Assembly: GCF_903819435.1 (NCBI RefSeq)
Contig: NZ_CAIJDP010000070.1
Span: forward strand, 1-63,412
DNA length: 63,412 nucleotides
Direction of reading: 5' to 3'
From: Flavobacterium salmonis
GTDB taxonomy: Bacteria; Bacteroidota; Bacteroidia; Flavobacteriales; Flavobacteriaceae
The notes under the pieces are model-generated. The model saw only the letters and a list, made by a program, of their open reading frames with translations, was not told the origin of the DNA and did not search any database. Positions 61,053 to 63,412 of the stretch are shown here, piece after piece. The first letter of the stretch is position 1. Each line of letters starts with the position of its first letter. The position numbers and the translations under genes were made by a program.

Positions 61053-62012
61053 TTATTCTATTAGTTTGAATTCTGTTTTTGATTTTCCGCCAAACATTGA
61101 AAAATTACTTTCAATTTCCATTACGCCTTCATAATTAATCCATTTTCCTTTAAGAATTGAAAAATTACCTGTTGCATTATGCGAAATTTTCATAAATGTT
61201 TTTTTGTCAGTTTCCATTCCAAACATTCCACCCATTGGATTTCTAAAATCTCCGATTACGTATTCTTTTATATTATATTTAATTACAGCAATTTGGTCGC
61301 CATCTTTTTCCACGATTCGTTCAATATAAACAGAGTTTTCATTGCTTAAGCTATCGCAAACAAAATTTTGATCCATTTCGATTAAACTTAAGTTGAGTTT
61401 CCATTTTTCTCCAATTTCAACTTTTCTATTTGGAAGTTCAAATAATACTGAAATTAGATTTTTTTGAGAATTTTTATAATATGTACTTACAATTTCACCA
61501 GAATTAGTAATTCTCCCTCTCAAAACGACATTGCCATTTAAACCAACTAATCCTTTGTAAAGGTTTTTAAAGTTTAGACTATCTTTTTCTATTTCATCAA
61601 TTTTATTTTTGTCTTTTTTCTTTTTTCCTTTTTGTTGATTTTCAGCTTTTTCTTGAGACATTATTTCTTTAAACTTCTCAATAGAATTATCTTTTTCTTC
61701 GTTAAACATTAGCATTTCAATATCAATTAGTTTTTCATTTTTTTTGTTTACGAAAAGATTAGTTTGATATTTCATACCTGAATTAATTTCTGAGAGTGAT
61801 TCTCGTAATTTTTCGAAGTCTTTATCAGAGAAAATAGAAGTAGAGTCATTTTTACTCGAAACTTCGCTTTTTTCTTTAATAGCATTCATTGTAGTTTTAT
61901 ATTTCAAAGTATCATTTTTGGATATTTTCCATTCTAACGATATTTTTTCTTTAGATTGACTAAATGCTAAAGTTGATATAAAAAGTAAAAAAAATAATGT
62001 TTTAATTCTCAT
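61053..62012 (-). CDS. Cassette gene 3: exported protein of the DUF6263 type
   Basis: 319 aa from MRIKTLFFLLFISTLAFSQ, a clean signal peptide; nine more codons are open to 62039. The mature part has SLEWKISKNDTLKYKTTMNA, a Lys-rich linker (QQKGKKKKDKNKIDE), VLRGRITNSGEIVSTYYKNS, LPNRKVEIGEKWKLNLSLI and FMKISHNATGNFSILKG. This matches the DUF6263 style of beta-rich exported proteins of unknown role. It lies between attC-like elements 3 and 4. Confidence 0.78.
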   Translation of the reverse strand: MRIKTLFFLLFISTLAFSQSKEKISLEWKISKNDTLKYKTTMNAIKEKSEVSSKNDSTSIFSDKDFEKLRESLSEINSGMKYQTNLFVNKKNEKLIDIEMLMFNEEKDNSIEKFKEIMSQEKAENQQKGKKKKDKNKIDEIEKDSLNFKNLYKGLVGLNGNVVLRGRITNSGEIVSTYYKNSQKNLISVLFELPNRKVEIGEKWKLNLSLIEMDQNFVCDSLSNENSVYIERIVEKDGDQIAVIKYNIKEYVIGDFRNPMGGMFGMETDKKTFMKISHNATGNFSILKGKWINYEGVMEIESNFSMFGGKSKTEFKLIE

Positions 62013-62045
62013 TTGGTTGTTTTTAAGATTCTGCGGCAAACTTGC

Positions 62046-62177
62046 TGGTAACGTCCCGGCGCTTGGCGAGGTTGCGAACTTCGGAACCGATTATTTTCTG
62101 TTAAAGATAAAATTTCTTGAGAGAAATAAACGTGAATTTACTACAAAATTCGCAATCTTGCCAAACGCCTGTTACCA
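62046..62177 (-). repeat. attC-like palindromic element 4
   Basis: GGCGCTTGGCGAGGTTGCGA and TTCGCAATCTTGCCAAACGCC are inverse arms. Ends are TGGTAAC (62046-62052) and GTTACCA (62171-62177). It differs from element 3 at scattered positions only. TGCTGGTAAC here complements GTTACCAGCA at the far end of cassette 3. Confidence 0.8.
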
Positions 62178-62195
62178 GTAGTTGTTCTTCTTTCG

Positions 62196-63044
62196 TTAGT
62201 CTTCAAGCCTATATTTTTCTGTATAATTTTCTCTTGCTTTAAAGTGTCCAGTTCGTTTGTTGTAAAGGAATACAAATTCTACTGGAATTTTCTTGAATGG
62301 GTTTTCAACAGAATAAGTTACGGTCTTTCCGTTCATTGTTTCGCTGTCAAACCAGTCGCCATTTTTATTTTGTCCCTGAATAAGAACTATTTTTCCAACA
62401 AATGAAATGTCAGTGTAGCCGTCATTATTATAATCTTTTACTTTTAAATTTAATTCGTTTGGTTCATTGATTGAGTTGTCTTCGTGAGCATCATAAGTAC
62501 GGACGAAATAGTCAAGATTGCTTTCAAAAACATCTTCTAAAGTGTCATTTGTGATTTTAAATATCTCGTGTCCACCGTTTCCTTTTGAAGTTCCAACAAC
62601 CGTCATTAAGAACGGATTTTCATTTTTGAAAATTTCAATAAATTCGTATCGCTGTCCAGATAAAGTTTTTACTAGTTTTCCGTTTGATGTCAATAGTAAC
62701 TGATACTTATACGGAAAAGCTGCACCACAACCAACTTTATAGTCATACTCAATAAAAAAGTAGTCGTTGTCTGAACCGTAGATTTTTACTTTTTTAAATG
62801 TCGTGATTTTTTCATTTGCCTTTTGAAATGGGCTTTCGTCAACTTCAAGTTCAAAAATTTTTCGCAGGTCTGCAATGAATTTTGTTGTGTCTTTTATTGT
62901 TGGAAAGTCGGAAACTTGTCTGAAGATTGTATCTGCTTTTTCTTGAGTTTCTGTCACAGGTAATTTTTCGTCTTTCGGTGTCTGCTTGTTAGCACAACCA
63001 AAAGTCGTCAAAATCAAAATTGTTAATGTGAGCAGTGTCTTCAT
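62196..63044 (-). CDS. Cassette gene 4: hypothetical lipoprotein
   Basis: 282 aa. The lipoprotein signal is TILILTTFGCANKQ. The mature part contains DNDYFFIEYDYKVGCGAAFPYK, VVGTSKGNGGHEIFKITNDTL and KVKDYNNDGYTDISFVGKIV, the last resembling FG-GAP/EF-hand-like loops. No family name is certain. It lies 19 bp from element 4 and starts 9 bp from the AACTAACG end of a further element. Confidence 0.75.
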   Translation of the reverse strand: MKTLLTLTILILTTFGCANKQTPKDEKLPVTETQEKADTIFRQVSDFPTIKDTTKFIADLRKIFELEVDESPFQKANEKITTFKKVKIYGSDNDYFFIEYDYKVGCGAAFPYKYQLLLTSNGKLVKTLSGQRYEFIEIFKNENPFLMTVVGTSKGNGGHEIFKITNDTLEDVFESNLDYFVRTYDAHEDNSINEPNELNLKVKDYNNDGYTDISFVGKIVLIQGQNKNGDWFDSETMNGKTVTYSVENPFKKIPVEFVFLYNKRTGHFKARENYTEKYRLED

Positions 63045-63052
63045 ACAATTCT

Positions 63053-63060
63053 AACTAACG
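63053..63060 (-). repeat. Possible end of attC-like element 5, cut by the IS110-type element
   Basis: AACTAACG resembles the AACG ends of elements 2-4 and lies just before cassette gene 4. The rest of an element is not visible; the IS110-type transposase gene starts 20 bp on. Confidence 0.4.
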
Positions 63061-63079
63061 TTTTATAGATATCTAAAAA

Positions 63080-63412
63080 CTAAATTGTTATAAAATTAAA
63101 ATCATCAACTTTGAATTGATGTTTTTCCATTTGTTTTTGTATTCTTTTTTGTACGGTTAGTTTTCTTTTTTCGTCTAAATATAAGTAATTTTCTGGATTA
63201 TGGTATGAGGTATTTTTCACAATCATATTCCAAATGATTATACCTAATTTTCTTGCTGTTGCACTTATGGCAGATACTCTTCCTTTTCGAAAATTAATTC
63301 GATGAAAAAAGTTTCTCAGAGGTGTTGATTCTTTTAAATTCCCGATGGCATTGGCAGCATTTCGTAAGGCTATTTTCAAGCGATTACTCCCTTTTGGCAC
63401 GCGACTGCTGAG
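63080..63412 (-). CDS. IS110-family transposase, C-terminal part (cut by window end)
   Basis: The minus-strand frame is open to the window edge and reads SSRVPKGSNRLKIALRNAAN, PLRNFFHRINFRKGRVSAIS and ATARKLGIIIWNM, the Transposase_20 end of IS110-type enzymes. The GTG at 63400 is not a true start. The N-terminal DEDD part lies outside the window. Confidence 0.85.
   Translation of the reverse strand, partial: LSSRVPKGSNRLKIALRNAANAIGNLKESTPLRNFFHRINFRKGRVSAISATARKLGIIIWNMIVKNTSYHNPENYLYLDEKRKLTVQKRIQKQMEKHQFKVDDFNFITI

Noticed and set aside
57430..62177. Elements 1-4 as simple rho-independent terminators
   Set aside because: They are about 130 bp, have long non-pairing middles conserved between copies, lack T-runs, and their ends match the far ends of the cassettes.
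57430..63412. CRISPR array
   Set aside because: The repeats are palindromes spaced by whole genes, not short repeats with unique spacers; no cas gene is present. No CRISPR array is seen elsewhere in the window.

Overview
The window is a piece of a Flavobacterium-type chromosome (Bacteroidota, class Flavobacteriia). This rests on low GC, -7 promoter boxes of the TAnnTTTG form, no strong Shine-Dalgarno sequences, type IX secretion (T9SS) C-terminal domains, a SprB-like/SprF pair, a split transketolase, and many lipoproteins with short SxC or SC lipoboxes. No species can be named from the sequence alone.

Layout. 1-2264: end of a large MBG-repeat T9SS surface protein and an outer-membrane beta-barrel. 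2427-14172: housekeeping genes dnaB, accA, a DMT exporter, an LptF/G permease, tgt, a small acidic protein, split transketolase, an FKBP-like lipoprotein, an S4 protein, a PRTase and aroK. 14299-14609: three tRNAs (Lys, Lys, Leu). 15168-18436: a xylan module (GH62 lipoprotein, secreted GH10-CBM60 xylanase) flanked by gene-poor DNA and an IS30 remnant. 19288-24679: a SprB-like adhesin with its SprF partner. 24818-28935: a VOC protein, a TPR membrane protein, an AAA+ ATPase and a lipocalin-like lipoprotein.

29708-39845 is an unusual accessory block. It holds two tandem 54-aa lipoproteins, a TPR histidine kinase and response regulator, a five-gene envelope operon (small protein, YidD-like, TerB-like, coiled-coil membrane protein, vWA-like lipoprotein), a stand-alone HsdR-N-type nuclease, and small secreted proteins. 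Two promoters in this block (34303-34343 and 37581-37621) carry the same GTTTTCC-type dyad at identical spacing from the -7 box, and a more distant third copy lies in front of the divergent membrane protein gene. This suggests one regulon.

39887-41936: a SymE toxin with a divergent, frameshifted XRE gene, then a REP-associated tyrosine transposase (RAYT) in a decayed tandem array with its palindromes. 42152-48482: a tripartite RND efflux operon. 48937-50521: a TPR protein and a Kir-type K+ channel. 50597-56614: a light-response/carotenoid cluster made of a CarH-like MerR regulator with intact B12-binding motifs, crtI, crtB, crtZ, an SRPBCC protein and a photolyase.

56810-63412: a ParE-type toxin-antitoxin module, then a run of minus-strand genes. 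Each gene is followed within about 5-20 bp by a ~130-bp imperfect palindrome. Three of the units begin and end with complementary ~10-bp sequences starting GTT and ending AAC, which is the geometry of integron gene cassettes and attC sites. No integrase is visible. One palindrome is split by an IS1182-type element with a 5-bp duplication, and an IS110-type element abuts another at the window end. I consider this integron-like array and the 30-38 kb regulon the two most interesting parts of the window.
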